This document shows, in pieces, positions 45,771 through 57,238 of a DNA stretch of 64,000 nt. Location: NCBI RefSeq assembly GCF_000499845.2, contig NC_023753.2:17942087-18006086 (forward strand). The letters are read 5' to 3'. Both the position numbers and the translations under genes were made by a program. Origin of the DNA: Phaseolus vulgaris. Lineage: Eukaryota; Streptophyta; Magnoliopsida; Fabales; Fabaceae. Under the pieces are notes generated by a model, which made no database searches, was not told the DNA's origin, and was given only the letters and a program-made list of their open reading frames with translations. How positions within the stretch are numbered: position 1 is the stretch's first letter; every line of letters starts with the position of its first letter.

Positions 45771-48055
45771 TTTCTTCAAAAGTAAATTTAAGAAAACGTA
45801 CAAGTGTGCTTCCCAAGAAATGAGGATATTTGGAGCAATTGGTAGTGGTGCCAGTAGTGTTGTGCAGAGAGCCATGCATATACCAACACATAGGATTCTG
45901 GCGCTGAAGAAGATCAATATGTTTGAGAAGGTAGGTAGTATTGTTCCTGCCCTTGATTCTTGTGGTTGTTCACTATAAAACTCATGTGGGTTACTTGTGG
46001 TTGCTAATTTAATTTGAATCTCATGTGGGGTAATAGGACTGTGTCTTTTCATGTTACTTTTAGTTGTTTAAATTTTCTAACAATTTGATTAGAATGTGCA
46101 TACTATGTAAAGGTTTTACACTGTCATCCAATAACAGATCACTGTACTTGGTAAAATTGTTGACTTTTGTGTTGGGTTATATTTAATTAGTTGATAAATG
46201 TACAACTTTTTATACTGATTGTGCTTGAAAATTGAACTCTCTTTATAATTGCTAACAAACATGCACTTTATAATTGCTATCTAAATGTGGTATTATATTG
46301 ACGCTGGGTTGGGTAGTACACTCTTGATCTTTGTTTTCGAAACATAGACACTTTGTTGTGGCAATAGTTGTTTGTTGTTATCACCTGTTTTCTCAATGTT
46401 TGTAACTGTTTGTGCTAATCAGGAGAAAAGGCAGCAGCTCCTTACTGAGATAAGGACATTGTGTGAAGCACCTTGTTATGAGGGTCTTGTAGAATTTCAT
46501 GGAGCATTTTACACCCCAGATTCTGGACAGATAAGCATAGCTTTGGAGTATATGGATGGAGGATCACTTGCAGATATCTTGCGAATGAATAGAAGGATAC
46601 CTGAATTGAACCTATTCTATCGTTCATGTTTCAGAAGCTCCTACACGTAGGAAAATAATCTTGTATTTTTTGTTTTCAGCTTTTGCTTTCAGAAAGACTA
46701 AGATATGTAACTGTTCACCTTTTATCTTTTGAAAGGGTCTAAGCTATCTGCATGGAGTCAGACATCTAGTTCACAGAGACATAAAGCCGGCCAATCTATT
46801 GGTAAATTTGAAGGGAGAGCCAAAATGACTGATTTTGGTATTAGTGCTGGCTTAGAGAATTCAGTGGCAATGGTCAGTATATTCTATCTGTCTCAGTATG
46901 TTGTCATGTATTGCTTCCATAGAATTGTTTGCAAATGTCAATAATTTTATTGTTTGGTTGTTATTACAAGCATGTTGTGAAGTTCTTGTTCATAAAAAAA
47001 AAATTGCTCCTTTGCAGTGTGCTACATTTGTTGGAACTGTTACATACATGTCACCTGAGAGGATTCGAAATGAAAGCTATTCTTATCCGGCCGATATTTG
47101 GAGCCTTTGTCTTGCCCTTCTAGAGTGTGGAACTGGAGAATTCCCATATACAGTTAATGAAGGTCCTGTGAATCTTATGTTGCAGGTGTGTGTGCAATAC
47201 ATACTGATGTTATTTGTTTACTTTTGTCTGATCGAATGTAAATGTTTGTCTGAGAAGAATATCGTTATTTACATGCCTTTTTCTTATCACTTGTATAAAA
47301 ACTTGTCATCTGAGATAATAACATTAATCACACAAAAGGAAACAAAGTATATATAATATAGCTTTGTAATAATGCTATAAATTTCAGATAATTGTGATGA
47401 TTCATACCATGTGTTGTAAGGATACAGTGTAATCAATGATATAGAATTATGTCCTAACCCTGTATGAATGGCTATTCCGTTTGAGTAATCTGATTTCACT
47501 CATGTACTTCTCTCTGCAATTAATCATACTTAATTTTGTGCAGATCCTAGATGATCCATCACCATCACCATCAAAAAACAAATTTTCACCAGAATTCTGC
47601 TCCTTTGTTGATGCTTGTCTGCAAAAGGATCCAGACAATAGGCCAACAGCAGAGCAGGTGAGAAATGAGATAAACCTTAATGTGATACGACCATGTTGTC
47701 CAGCATCTATGCTATGCAATTTTGTGGCTGTTGAAGCTAAATGTTTTGAGTTTCACTTTACCCAAAACATAAACATGTTGGTGATCATGCATTTTTTTTA
47801 CTATCTTTCTGAAATTTGCATATTTTCCTGGTGGAGAATAGATTGTTTTCTCTAGAATGTGATAGAGCTTACCAAGTCAATCTTATCTTTAGATGCTTTA
47901 TATATTGTGATGCCTGAAGTTTATGATTCTGTGTTGTCCTAGTGCAGCTGCTTTTGAACCCTTTTATCACAAAGTATGAGAATGAAAAGGTAGATTTAGC
48001 CGGATTTGTTCGAAGCGTTTTTTATCCTACACAAAGAATGAAGGACTTGGCAGAC
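45771..48055 (+). pseudogene. MKK3-like: MAP kinase kinase 3-like fragment (kinase domain only), decayed
   Basis: Six exons match plant MKK3, a MAPK kinase that phosphorylates group C/A MAPKs: 45771-45930, 46423-46646, 46736-46872, 47018-47185, 47544-47657 and 47948-48055, all with GT/AG borders. Visible motifs are the P-loop GSGASSVV, ALKKI (catalytic Lys), [27 protein letters not shown] and [11 protein letters not shown], where C replaces the conserved G. Two lesions break the frame: a 5-bp duplication (ctgaa/ttgaa, ~46604-46613) in exon 2 and a one-base loss in the A-run at ~46822 in exon 3. The normal N-terminal ~75 residues and the C-terminal NTF2 domain are not seen. A Tat retrotransposon starts 291 bp downstream. 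It reads as a truncated duplicate. A true full-length parent would be elsewhere. Confidence 0.85.
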
Positions 48056-48346
48056 GTAAGTGGCTGCCAATTTTATCTCTATATTATTAAAATGGCATGC
48101 TTACATAGTTGTGAGTAAAAAACATAAAACAATGACTGGCCATTATACCGTGTGAAGAAGTGTTGCTTTTCACAGGTTGCTTAGTGATAATGAGATAAAG
48201 TTTGTTTTAGGCCTTCTTGCTAAGTATCTAAATGAAATGACAAGCTCTTTTTTCCCCTAGCATTCTTTTGAATTAACAATAAAGAAAATTAGAATTTCAT
48301 TTGCTTGGATACTGTTCTTGCTATGTTCACTGTTTATGTCCTGTGC
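48056..48346 (+). other. Remaining MKK3-like intron sequence before the Tat insertion
   Basis: Starts with a GTAAG donor at 48056. No further exon appears before the element. Confidence 0.5.
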
Positions 48347-48939
48347 TGATAGGTCAAAACCGAGAGGTTAGGCCGAAAGCTAATACCGAAATAACCTTTC
48401 GGTTATAACAATAAATATATAAAATAAAACTAAAATATATATATAACAAGGTCCAAATTAGATAAGAAACCTGCGTTAGGAGGTGCGTAAATAATAAAAC
48501 GGTGTAGAAAGAAAGTCCAAAGGTAAAGTGAAAAGCCCATTAAGAAAACTGTATAAATAAGAGGTCAACATAAGAGGTAAGGAAGAGTGATTTCTGTCTG
48601 ATGAACATAAAACCATTTCTGACTTTGGCATTGGAGCGCCTTGCAGGTACACCCCCCATCTGTGTGAAGGAGAAGCCGAGAGCACCCAGCCTAAGGAGAA
48701 GCCGAGAGCACCCAGCCTGAGGAGAAGCCGAGAACACCTAGCTTGAGGAGAAGCCGAGAGCATTCAACCCTAGTTGAAGCCGAGAGTATCCAGCCCAAGG
48801 AGAAGCCGAGAGAGCCCAGTCCAAGAAGAAACCGAGAGAACCTAAGTAGTAACGAAGAAAAGCCCAAGATTGGAAGATTTGTAAAAGAGTTAATCTTGTC
48901 AACCTGATTCGAGTGTTCTTGGTCCTTGTTGTAAGAACA
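48347..48939 (+). repeat. Tat 5' LTR (593 bp) with 26-bp tandem repeats
   Basis: TGATAGGTCAAAACCGAGAGG to GTTGTAAGAACA. A 26-bp unit (ggagaagccgagagcacccagcctaa) repeats with starts at 48669, 48695, 48721 and 48747, then continues in diverged copies to ~48844. Confidence 0.93.
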
Positions 48940-48960
48940 TTTTGGCGCCCACCGTGGGGC
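48940..48960 (+). other. Tat primer-binding site
   Basis: TTTTGGCGCCCACCGTGGGGC directly follows the 5' LTR end (GAACA, 48939). TGGCGCC is the usual start of tRNA-complementary sites in this lineage. Confidence 0.75.
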
Positions 48961-48991
48961 TGAGAAGTAGCTGAAAAAGGTTGAAGACAAG

Positions 48992-49993
48992 ATGAATCAA
49001 AGGGAAGAACAGGGAGGAGAGCAGGCAGATAATATTAGCATGCCAATGACAATGTTGGTACAGCTACAGAAAGAGTTTGAGATGTTAAAAAAAAGTAATG
49101 AAGAAGAATTGAGTATGTTAAGAGCCGAAAATGCACGTATGAGGAGAAAGTTACAAGAAGAAACAGTTTTGAACTCATCCTTTGAAACCGTTCAGCCGAG
49201 AGCACAAGTGAATGAGAAGATTCATCATAATGAAAGTTCCTAAACAAAGAGAAGATTGCTTGAAAACTCTGAGGTTTTTGCGGGAGCATCTTCTAGAAAG
49301 CATCCATTCTATGATGTTATAGTCGATACTCCACTGCCTGACAATTGGAAAAATTTGACCTTTGACAAATATGACGGAAGCACAGACCCTGATGAACATA
49401 TTGCAATATATATCACTCATATCAGTTTATATACATGGAATGACGCTGTTATGTGCAGGGTGTTTCCTACGACGCTGAAAGGGGCAGCATTGAGCTGGTT
49501 CACACGTCTCCCACCTTTGAGTGTGGATTGTTTCGATACATTGGTGGAAAAGTTTGGTGCTCAGTTTGCAACTAGTCGTCTTCATCATTTAACATCGATT
49601 GCCTTGGTAAACATAAGGCAAGAGAAGGGAGAATCGTTGAGAATGTTCATGGAACGTTTTGGAAAGGTTGCCTTGGGTATTTAAAATCCCAGCCCAGAGG
49701 TTACCATGCATCATATGATAACAGCATTGAAACCAGGACCATTTGCCGACAGTCTTTGCAAAAAACCCGCGACTAATTTGGATGAATTAAGGCAACGAGC
49801 ATCAAAATTTATGCAGATGGAAGAACTGAGAGAGTTTCGAATCCAGGTGAGGGTTGATGGAGGTGAAAAGAGGGTGATAGAAAGAGAAAGTGGACCTATG
49901 GTTAGAAGAGCTAGAGAAGAGTTTAGAAGTCGAAAGTTCCAACAATACACACCCTTAAATACAAACAGAGCAAGAGTTCTACTGTTTATTTAA
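48992..49993 (+). pseudogene. Tat gag, three pieces
   Basis: The ATG at 48992 starts an N-terminal coiled-coil region (QKEFEMLKKSNEEELSMLRA) ending at a TAA (49241). It continues in frame at 49256 with the retrotransposon gag domain (FDKYDGSTDPDEHIAIYITH, LKGAALSWFTRLPPLSVDCF, MFMERFGKVALGI). A stop follows at 49682, and the rest is PSPEVTMHHMITALKPGPFADSLCKK to 49993. The zinc knuckle usually following is missing, because the frame jumps into protease sequence after ARVLLFI. Confidence 0.85.
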
Positions 49994-50568
49994 TGACAAC
50001 ATTTGGAAGAGGCAGTAAAACTAAAAAGATTAAAATCAGATATTTGGTAGTAGATGCTACCACATCATATAATGTGTTGTTGGGACAGTCTTCTTTGAAC
50101 AAGTTGAGAGCAATAGTCTCAACACCGCATCTGGCCTTGAAATTCCCGACAGAGAAAGGGGAGATAGCAACAATTTATGTCAATCAAAAAGATGCTCGGG
50201 AGTGTTATGCGACAGGTTTGAAGATGAATTTGAAGACGAATAAAGATACTGAAAAAATGGTGGCAATGGTGGATTTGGACCCCAGATTGAATGATGAGAG
50301 GTTGGAACCGAAAGAAGAAACAACAGCTGTGGTTTTAGGCTAAGATGAGAGACAATGTACTTACATAGGTGGAAGTATGCCTGAAGAATTATTGAGCAAA
50401 CTCATTACAGTGTTGCGTAACAACAAAGACTTATTTGCTTGGAGACCGTCTGATATTCCTGGGATTGATCCAGAGGTAATTTGTCACAAGTTGTCTGTCT
50501 GCCGAGAAGCAAGGCCAATATCTCAGAAACGAAGAATTGGGAGAAGAAAGACGAAAGGCAGCAATTGA
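49993..50568 (+). pseudogene. Tat protease region
   Basis: Encodes the end of the aspartic protease (IRYLVVDATTSYNVLLGQSSLNKL) and the linker to reverse transcriptase (VLRNNKDLFAWRPSDIPGIDP). The catalytic DxG strand is in the deleted part, as the open frame begins after it. A stop at 50343 and a frameshift near 50560 interrupt it. Confidence 0.78.
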
Positions 50569-51756
50569 GGAAACTGAAAAATTAATGCAAGCTGGTTTCA
50601 TCTGAGAGGCTCAGTATACTACGTGGTTATCTAATGTGGTACTTGTTAAGAAACCGAATGGAAAATGGAGAATGTGCACAGACTATACAGACCTGAATAA
50701 AGCCTGCCCAAAAGACACATATCCATTGCCCAACATAGACCGATTGGTTGATGGGGCGTCTGGTCAAGAGATGATGAGCTTTCTTGATGCCTATTCAGGG
50801 TATAATCAAATACAGATGTATGAACCGGATATCCCAAAAACAGCTTTCACCACAAATACTGCAAATTATTGTTATAAAGTCATGCCTTTCAGTCTGAAGA
50901 ATGTTGGAGCAACCTATCAGAGGTCGATGGATAAGGTGTTTAAAGAGCAAATTGGAAAGAACATGGAGGTTTATGTCGATGACATGGTTGTTAAATCAGG
51001 TGAAGTACAAAAACATTTGGAAGACCTTGATGAGGTGTTTGCACGAATAAGAAAATACAACATTCGTCTCAATCCAGAAAAGTGCGTTTTCGGCGTGAGA
51101 GGAGGAAAATTTTTGGGTTTCATGTTAACGAACAGAGGTATTGAGGCAAATCCTGATAAATGCGAAGCAATAATGAAGATGAGAAGTCCAAAAATCTTGA
51201 AGGAGGTACAAAGACTAGTGGGAAACTGAACTCATTGTCAAGATTTTTACCAGTATTGGCCGAGAAAACTAAACCGATAGTAAACTTGTTAAAAAAATCT
51301 GAAACCTTTGAGTGGAATGAGCGATGTGAGCAAGCTTTTTCTCAGATCAAAAGTATAGTAGCTGAACCACCAATCTTAGTTAAACCTGTGTCAACCCAAC
51401 CCATCATAGTTTACCAAGCAACTTCAAATGAAGCCATAAGAGCTGCCTTAATCCAAGAAAACCCAGAGCAAAAACCGATATATTTTGTAAGTAGATCCCT
51501 TCAAAATGCCGAAACCAGATATCCCAAGGTTGAAAAATTTGCCTTAACATTGGTGTATGTCGCAAGACGTCTTCGACCATACTTTCATAATCATCAAATA
51601 ATTGTGAGAACAAATTATCCAATATCTAAAATTTTGAGAAAACCAGAACTTGCAGGTAGAATGGTGACATGGTCGATGGAGCTTTCAGAATATGGAATCA
51701 AGTATGAACAGAGAGGACCAATCAAAGCCCAATCCCTTGTGGATTTCATTATTTAG
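50569..51756 (+). pseudogene. Tat reverse transcriptase and RNase H
   Basis: RT motifs are clear: VLVKKPNGKWRMCTDYTDLN (50640), PLPNIDRLVDGASG, SFLDAYSGYNQIQM, FSLKNVGATYQR and the catalytic box VYVDDMVVKS (50970-51000), intact. A stop (TGA) lies upstream near 50605. A frameshift at ~51215-51230 splits RT from the RNase H part (AETRYPKVEKFALTLVYVARRLRPYF, 51510-51590). The frame ends at a TAG at 51754. Confidence 0.9.
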
Positions 51757-52605
51757 ATGTCGACAACAACACAACAGGAGCAGTGGACATTGTGTGTGGA
51801 TGGCGCATCAAGCAAAAGAGGAAGCGGAGCAGGGATAGTACTTGAAGGACCATATAACTTCCAAGTAGAGATGGCGTTAAGATTTGAGTTCAGAACATCC
51901 AACAACCAAACCGAATATCAAGCTCTTGTTGTAGGATTACTATTGGCCAGAGACATGGGAGTCGAAAATGTCATTTGCAAAAGTGACTCTAAGCTTTCGG
52001 TGGGACAAGTGCAAGGGGAGTATCAGGTAAAAGATCCATTATTAATGAAATATTATCATAAAGTATTAAATATTATGCAATGCTTTAATAAGGCCGAAAT
52101 GAAATATATTCCGAGAGAATTAAATATGAAAGCAGACTCGTTATCCAAATTAGCAAGCCAACAACGACAAGTGCAACATAATTCAGTCATACAACAAACC
52201 CTCAGCCATCCGACAGTTAGTTTAGAAGAATGCTTCAATATTGCGACGTCAAAAGATGAATGGATAAAAACATGTATAGAAGTTATAAAGAGTCAAGAAC
52301 AAGGTGTTGAACCAGACACAAAAACGGCGAAGAAAATGGCTAGTTTCGTTTTAATTGGTGACGAACTGTACAAAAGAGGATATTTTATGCCTCTATTAAA
52401 ATGTCTGTCAAGAGAACAAGCTGAATATGTAATTAAAGAGCTCCATGAAGGAATTTGTGGACTACATTGTGGAGCTCGAACAATGGCAACAAAAGTCTGC
52501 AAAGCTGGTTACTATTGGCCAACAATCCGAGAAGATTGTGAAATTTATGTTAAAGCATGTAAAAAATGTCAAGAGTTTGGAAGTTTAAATCATATACCAG
52601 CGTAA
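51757..52605 (+). pseudogene. Tat second RNase H and integrase zinc finger
   Basis: The frame starts with WTLCVDGASSKRGSGAGIVLEGP, then SNNQTEYQALVVGLLLARDMG and CKSDSKLSVGQVQGEYQ. This is a second RNase H with D, E and D residues. It is the extra RNase H known in Tat elements. From ~52430 comes the integrase zinc finger (ELHEGICGLHCGARTM, CEIYVKACKKCQEFG), ending at a TAA (52603-52605). Confidence 0.86.
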
Positions 52606-52608
52606 GAG

Positions 52609-53490
52609 TTGCAAGGAATTGTTTCTCCATGGCCATTTGCAAAGTGGGGAATTGATATACTTGGTCCATTTCCACTTGGACGAGGAAAAACCAAGTTCAT
52701 GATAGTAGTTGTGGACTACTTTACAAAATGGATAGAAGCAGAAGCATTGACTAAGATAACGACTCAACAAGTTCAAACATTTATATGGAAAAATATAATA
52801 TGTCGATTTGGAATCCCACACACCATTATAACTGACAATGGCCGACAGTTCATTGACAAAAAACTTATGGAATTTTATGCAGATTTGGGGATCAAGTCAA
52901 CAACCACTTCAGTTGAACATCCGCAAACGAATGGACAAGCCGAAGTTGCAAACAAAGTTATTCTCGGACAATTAAAGAAGAGGTTAGGAAGAGCTAAAGG
53001 TTTGTGGGCCGAGAAGTTGCCAGAGATATTATGGGCGTATAGATGCACACCAAAAACGTCAACTGGAGAAACACCGTTCAACCTCACATATGGAACAGAT
53101 GCAATGCTACCAATAGAAGTTAATAAACCAACACTACAAAGACAAATGGAAGACTGGAATATCAACAATGAATGTTTGAGGATTGATCTTGATCTTATTG
53201 AAGAACTTAGAGAACGAGCAAAGATAAAAGAAGCAGTAGTAAAAAGAAGAGCAATGAAGAGGTTTAATGCAAAGGTAAAACTAAGAGATTTTAAAGAAGG
53301 GGATTTGGTATGGAGAATGCGAACTGATGCTCGAAAAGATCCACGACATGGAAAGCTAGCATCCAATTGGGAAGGTCCTTTCAGGGTACTAGAAAATTTG
53401 CAAAATGGAGCCTACAGATTAGAGACTTTGGAAGAAAAAGTGATACCAAGAACATGGAATGCAAGTCATTTGAAGTTTTATTTTAGTTAA
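52609..53490 (+). pseudogene. Tat integrase core and C-terminus
   Basis: An open frame of 293 codons with PWPFAKWGIDILGPFP (first Asp), HTIITDNGRQFIDKK (second Asp) and SVEHPQTNGQAEVANKV (Glu), so the D-D-E triad is present. It continues with TPFNLTYGTDAMLPIEV and the C-terminal barrel (WEGPFRVLENLQNGAYRLETL), ending LKFYFS. Integrase would insert the cDNA copy. It is separated from the zinc finger by one stop codon. This is the best-kept part of pol. Confidence 0.9.
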
Positions 53491-53606
53491 AGTAGAAGAT
53501 GTAAAAAGAAGACTTTTGTGTACATACTTATCGTTTAATGAAGAAGAAGCAATATCAAGTGACAAAATTCATCTCATAACAAAATTCATCTCATTCACTC
53601 TCATTT

Positions 53607-53990
53607 TTCGGTCTTGGATGATTTCACTCCAGGTGAAATCCCACTCGAGAGAACATCTACTTATAATTCTTTCGGTCTTAGATGCTTTCAGTCCAGGTGA
53701 AATCCCTCCCAAGAGAATATTTCCATATAATTCTTTCGGTCTTGGATGCTTTCACTTCAGGTGAAATCCCTCCCGAGAGAAATTTCCCTTATAATTCTTT
53801 CGGTCTTGGATGCTTTCACTTCAGGTGAAATCCCTCCCGAAAGAAATTTCTCTTATAATTATTTCGATCTTGGATGCTTTCCCTCCAGGTGAAACTCTTC
53901 CCAAAAGAACATCTACTTATAATCCTTTCGGACTCGAACATTTTCATGACGAACTTAAAACTATTTCATGTAAATCTTTCGGCATACACT
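53607..53990. repeat. 64-bp tandem repeats after pol
   Basis: ttcggtcttggatg recurs at 53607, 53671, 53735, 53799, 53863 and (changed) 53927, exactly 64 bp apart. Each unit has ttcac-ccaggtgaaatccctcccgagagaa and ttataattc. No protein is encoded. ccgaga-type words recur widely in this element. Confidence 0.92.
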
Positions 53991-54904
53991 ATGTTCACTT
54001 AAACTCTTCCAAAAAATATTATGTATAGATCTCGTGGTCAAGAATAATGCCGAATACTGATGCCGAAAGATGGAATCAAACGTGTTTATTATATTAGATA
54101 GATTAAACCTAGATATATTTTACGCATACTAAGCCGGATAGTGGAGCCGAAAAGGTTAGATGAATTTATCTTAGGTTGGAAAAATAAATCTAAGTTAAGC
54201 TCGATGTTATTTTATTTCGGTTAACTAAAACCGAATACTAAAATCGAAAGGTGAAATCGGACACGTGCAAAAGCTTTATCTTTCATGCATATATGTGGCA
54301 AATAAAATTATTCACTAGCAAGCAATTAGCTTATGTGCAAAGTAAATAAAGTATTATATATAGTTTGATGTTATACAACCAAAATAACCACTTGATGGTT
54401 ATTTCAGGTGAAGCACAACCGAAAGAATTCTTTGGTCTCGGAAGATTTCATAGTTAAGGATTTGTAACTGAAAGATAACATTTTAATTAGATGACCGAAA
54501 AATTAGTACCGAGAGGTTAGGATCGAGAGGTCTATGATAGCATTTACTCGTAATAAAAAAACAAAATTAATTACTCAAATCACATCATTGAGAGGTCAAG
54601 ACCGTGAGGTTTGTGATAATATTTAATGGTAACAAAAAAAAAATAACATTAAGTATTCCAATCAAATAACCGAGAGGTTAGGCCGAGAGGTCTAAAATAA
54701 TATTCAATTAGTAACAGAAAATAACTCAAATTAAAAGAAAACAATAAACTTTATAAATTCAAAAACGATAAGTTCCAAAAAGGGATTGCATTAAGAATGC
54801 AAACTTCAAAACTACATTGATCATACATCATGGAACTCCAAAACGAATTCGCTTCTCGATGAGAAAACCGAGAGCTACAACCGAAAATGAGAGCTCATAT
54901 CCAT
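53991..54904. other. Tat spacer between repeats and antisense gene
   Basis: Non-coding, with recurring accgagaggtta/gaccgagaggtct words (about 54480-54700). They echo accgagaggttaggccgaaag in the LTR start (48360). Confidence 0.55.
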
Positions 54905-56895
54905 CTAGCTCTCGGCATCAACATCTTTAGTATCATCTTCAGGAATTTCGTTAATAGACATTAATTCACCATTATAGAAATCTTTCTTGACATCAAAATT
55001 GCCTTCATCAATGGGAATCTTATAAAAAATACTTCGCTTGTTGCAGAGCTTTCGCAAAGCCTAACTTATGTTGTTCCAAAATAAATTTTTGGGCCTCAAA
55101 AACATCCACCTTCAATTGCTATATCTCATCTTCCATAACTTTGATAGTGTTTGTGTTAGAATCCTTCACAAAAGATAACTTCGAAACTTTTTCATCAAGC
55201 AGTTGATTTTCGTTACGAAGTCGAGTGATCTTTTCACCAGTCTTCAAGTTCACGGTTTTTAAATCAGAAATTTGCTTTCCAAGATTTTCTTTTTCTATCT
55301 CTTGCTGGTTTTTCTGCAAATTCATATCTTCTAGTTGCGAAGTTAAAGCGGCCATTTTCTCATTACTCTCGGAAAGTTCACTTTTTAACTTTTCAAACTC
55401 GGCAAGAGACACACAACTACCATTCTTTGCTTTCACCATCTTCCCAATCAAAAGAGTTCTACTCGAAAGCTCGATGATAGAATCAGCCAAAGAAGCAGCA
55501 TCCTCAGCTTTCAACATATTATAAGATGATTCAGTAAAGGAAGTTTGGACAAACTTAGCATATTTTGTGGAAACACCAAAAATGGATTCGGGAAGAGGTT
55601 CCGTTGAACCACCTTCAGCATGACGATGGCGCCGAGAGGAGGAATGTGATTTTTTGCTACTTCTAGCACGTTTTTTGGACTTTTTTGAAGGACCAACAAC
55701 ATGATCATCTTTTGCAGGTTCAGTGGCTTCAATGCGAGAAAGAGGTTCCATAGTTTCTACCTCCACTACAGGGTTGACCAAATTCTTACACCGAGGAGTA
55801 ACATCACCCGTTCTGTTAAGAAGTTTTGTGAAATATGAACGACCTTTCAGATTTGTAGCCGCCATCAATGCTGAAAACCAATGAAAAATTTAGCAAAGTT
55901 AAAAATCTCATGCTATAAAACGAGAGGAAAGCGAAACAATTACATACCGATGAGATCCTCTTGTGGACTTTTTGAAGTATACAATTGTAGCAAAGCGCGA
56001 GTGGGAATTCGATACGAGAGGTGACCAAAAACTTCAATAACGTGACAATCCGCAGCATTCATCGAGTGATAGGACCACGAATTGAACTTTAATGGATCTT
56101 GCGTCCAATACAAAGGAAATTTTGGAGTATCTCCATCAAAAAAATATTCTCTTCCTTCTGGCTCGATTAAGATCTTGAAAAAACTTCCTTTAAAGTCCTT
56201 ATATGACGACGTAAAAGGCTTAAGAAAACAAATATTAGGCTTACTAATGAGAGACAACCAACTTGGTCGTCTACCAGGCCGAGAGTTATAATAATACAAA
56301 AAAGATTTGGGGTTGGGAGAAAGTGACAATAATTTACACAAAATGTTAAAAGCTTGCATTGAGGCCCAACCATTAGGATGAAGCTGGGTAGGAGCAATGT
56401 TAAGAATATTAAGAACGCCCATTTGAAAATCATTCAATGGCAATCGAATATGAAGGTCTCTAAAGAAACAAGCATAAAAATAAAAAATAAAAATTCACTA
56501 TTATCGCCCTCTCGGCCATGACAGACATTATCAACATCACCCACACACCGAAAAGAAATTATATCATTCTCAACGTCAGAATAATAAATCTGAGAATTAG
56601 AAACAAAATCACGAAGCTCATTAGCAGAGCGATACCGAGAGAAGAATTCTCGGACCTTAGAAATAACCCAATTATAGCTTGGACGAAGATTCTTCCTTGG
56701 AGAAATTATTTCGAATCTTTCGGCAACAGCAACAGTAGCGGCTTCATTCGAATCCTTCATACAAGAAAGAGTAGTAGAAGAAGATTTCGACTCAAGATTT
56801 TGTTCTTCTCGTACCACTCGTCCGGTAGATTCACCACCCGCGCTTGAAAAACCACTCAGATCATCAGAAGCAGAAGAAGAGTTTGAAATAGACAT
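54905..56895 (-). pseudogene. Antisense extra gene of the Tat element (putative gypsy-type transposon protein), one intron
   Basis: The minus-strand ATG at 56895 (MSISNSSSASDDLSGF) starts a protein with a Ser-rich N-terminus. A globular domain follows (NWVISKVREFFSRYRS...; LPLNDFQMGVLNILNIAPTQ, WASMQAFNILCKLLSLSP, WLSLISKPNIC, FKGSFFKILIEPEG, YWTQDPLKFNSWSY). It resembles the plant 'putative gypsy type transposon' family (transposase_28-like). A short intron (about 55947-55874: donor GTATGTAATT, acceptor TTTTCAG) joins DLI to ALMAATNLKG. The second exon has a basic stretch (KKSKKRARSSKKS, 55650-55680) and a long C-terminal coiled coil (55120-55450), ending DVDAES near 54910. A frameshift near 56480, a stop at 55119 and a frameshift near 55030 break it. 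Function is unknown. Basic plus coiled-coil composition suggests nucleic-acid binding or assembly. Confidence 0.75.
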
Positions 56896-57238
56896 TTTAC
56901 CTTTAAAGAACGAATGAAGCTTCAAACATCGTAGCTCTCAAGAAGCAATAAAGGCCATATAAAATGATAACAACTTGAATGGGATGCCTATTTATAAACA
57001 AAACAAACCCTAGATACTGAAAAGTCACAAACCCTTCCAAACCGTTCAAAAAATTAATCATCCGAGGGTTCAAATCATATCTATGTCAAATCATTCAGTC
57101 TGAGCAGGCAAAACACCGTAAACGAGGCATTTAAATCATATCAAATCATATCTCGAAATTATCACATTATATTTAGACATAAAAAAAATTTCTTAAGAAC
57201 TTTAAGCCAAATTCTTTATGCTTCGGGGGCCAGTGTAC

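Noticed and set aside
48476..48990. Minus-strand frames of Ser/Leu-rich repeats (also 57410-57899)
   Set aside because: They are the LTR 26-bp minisatellite read in reverse.
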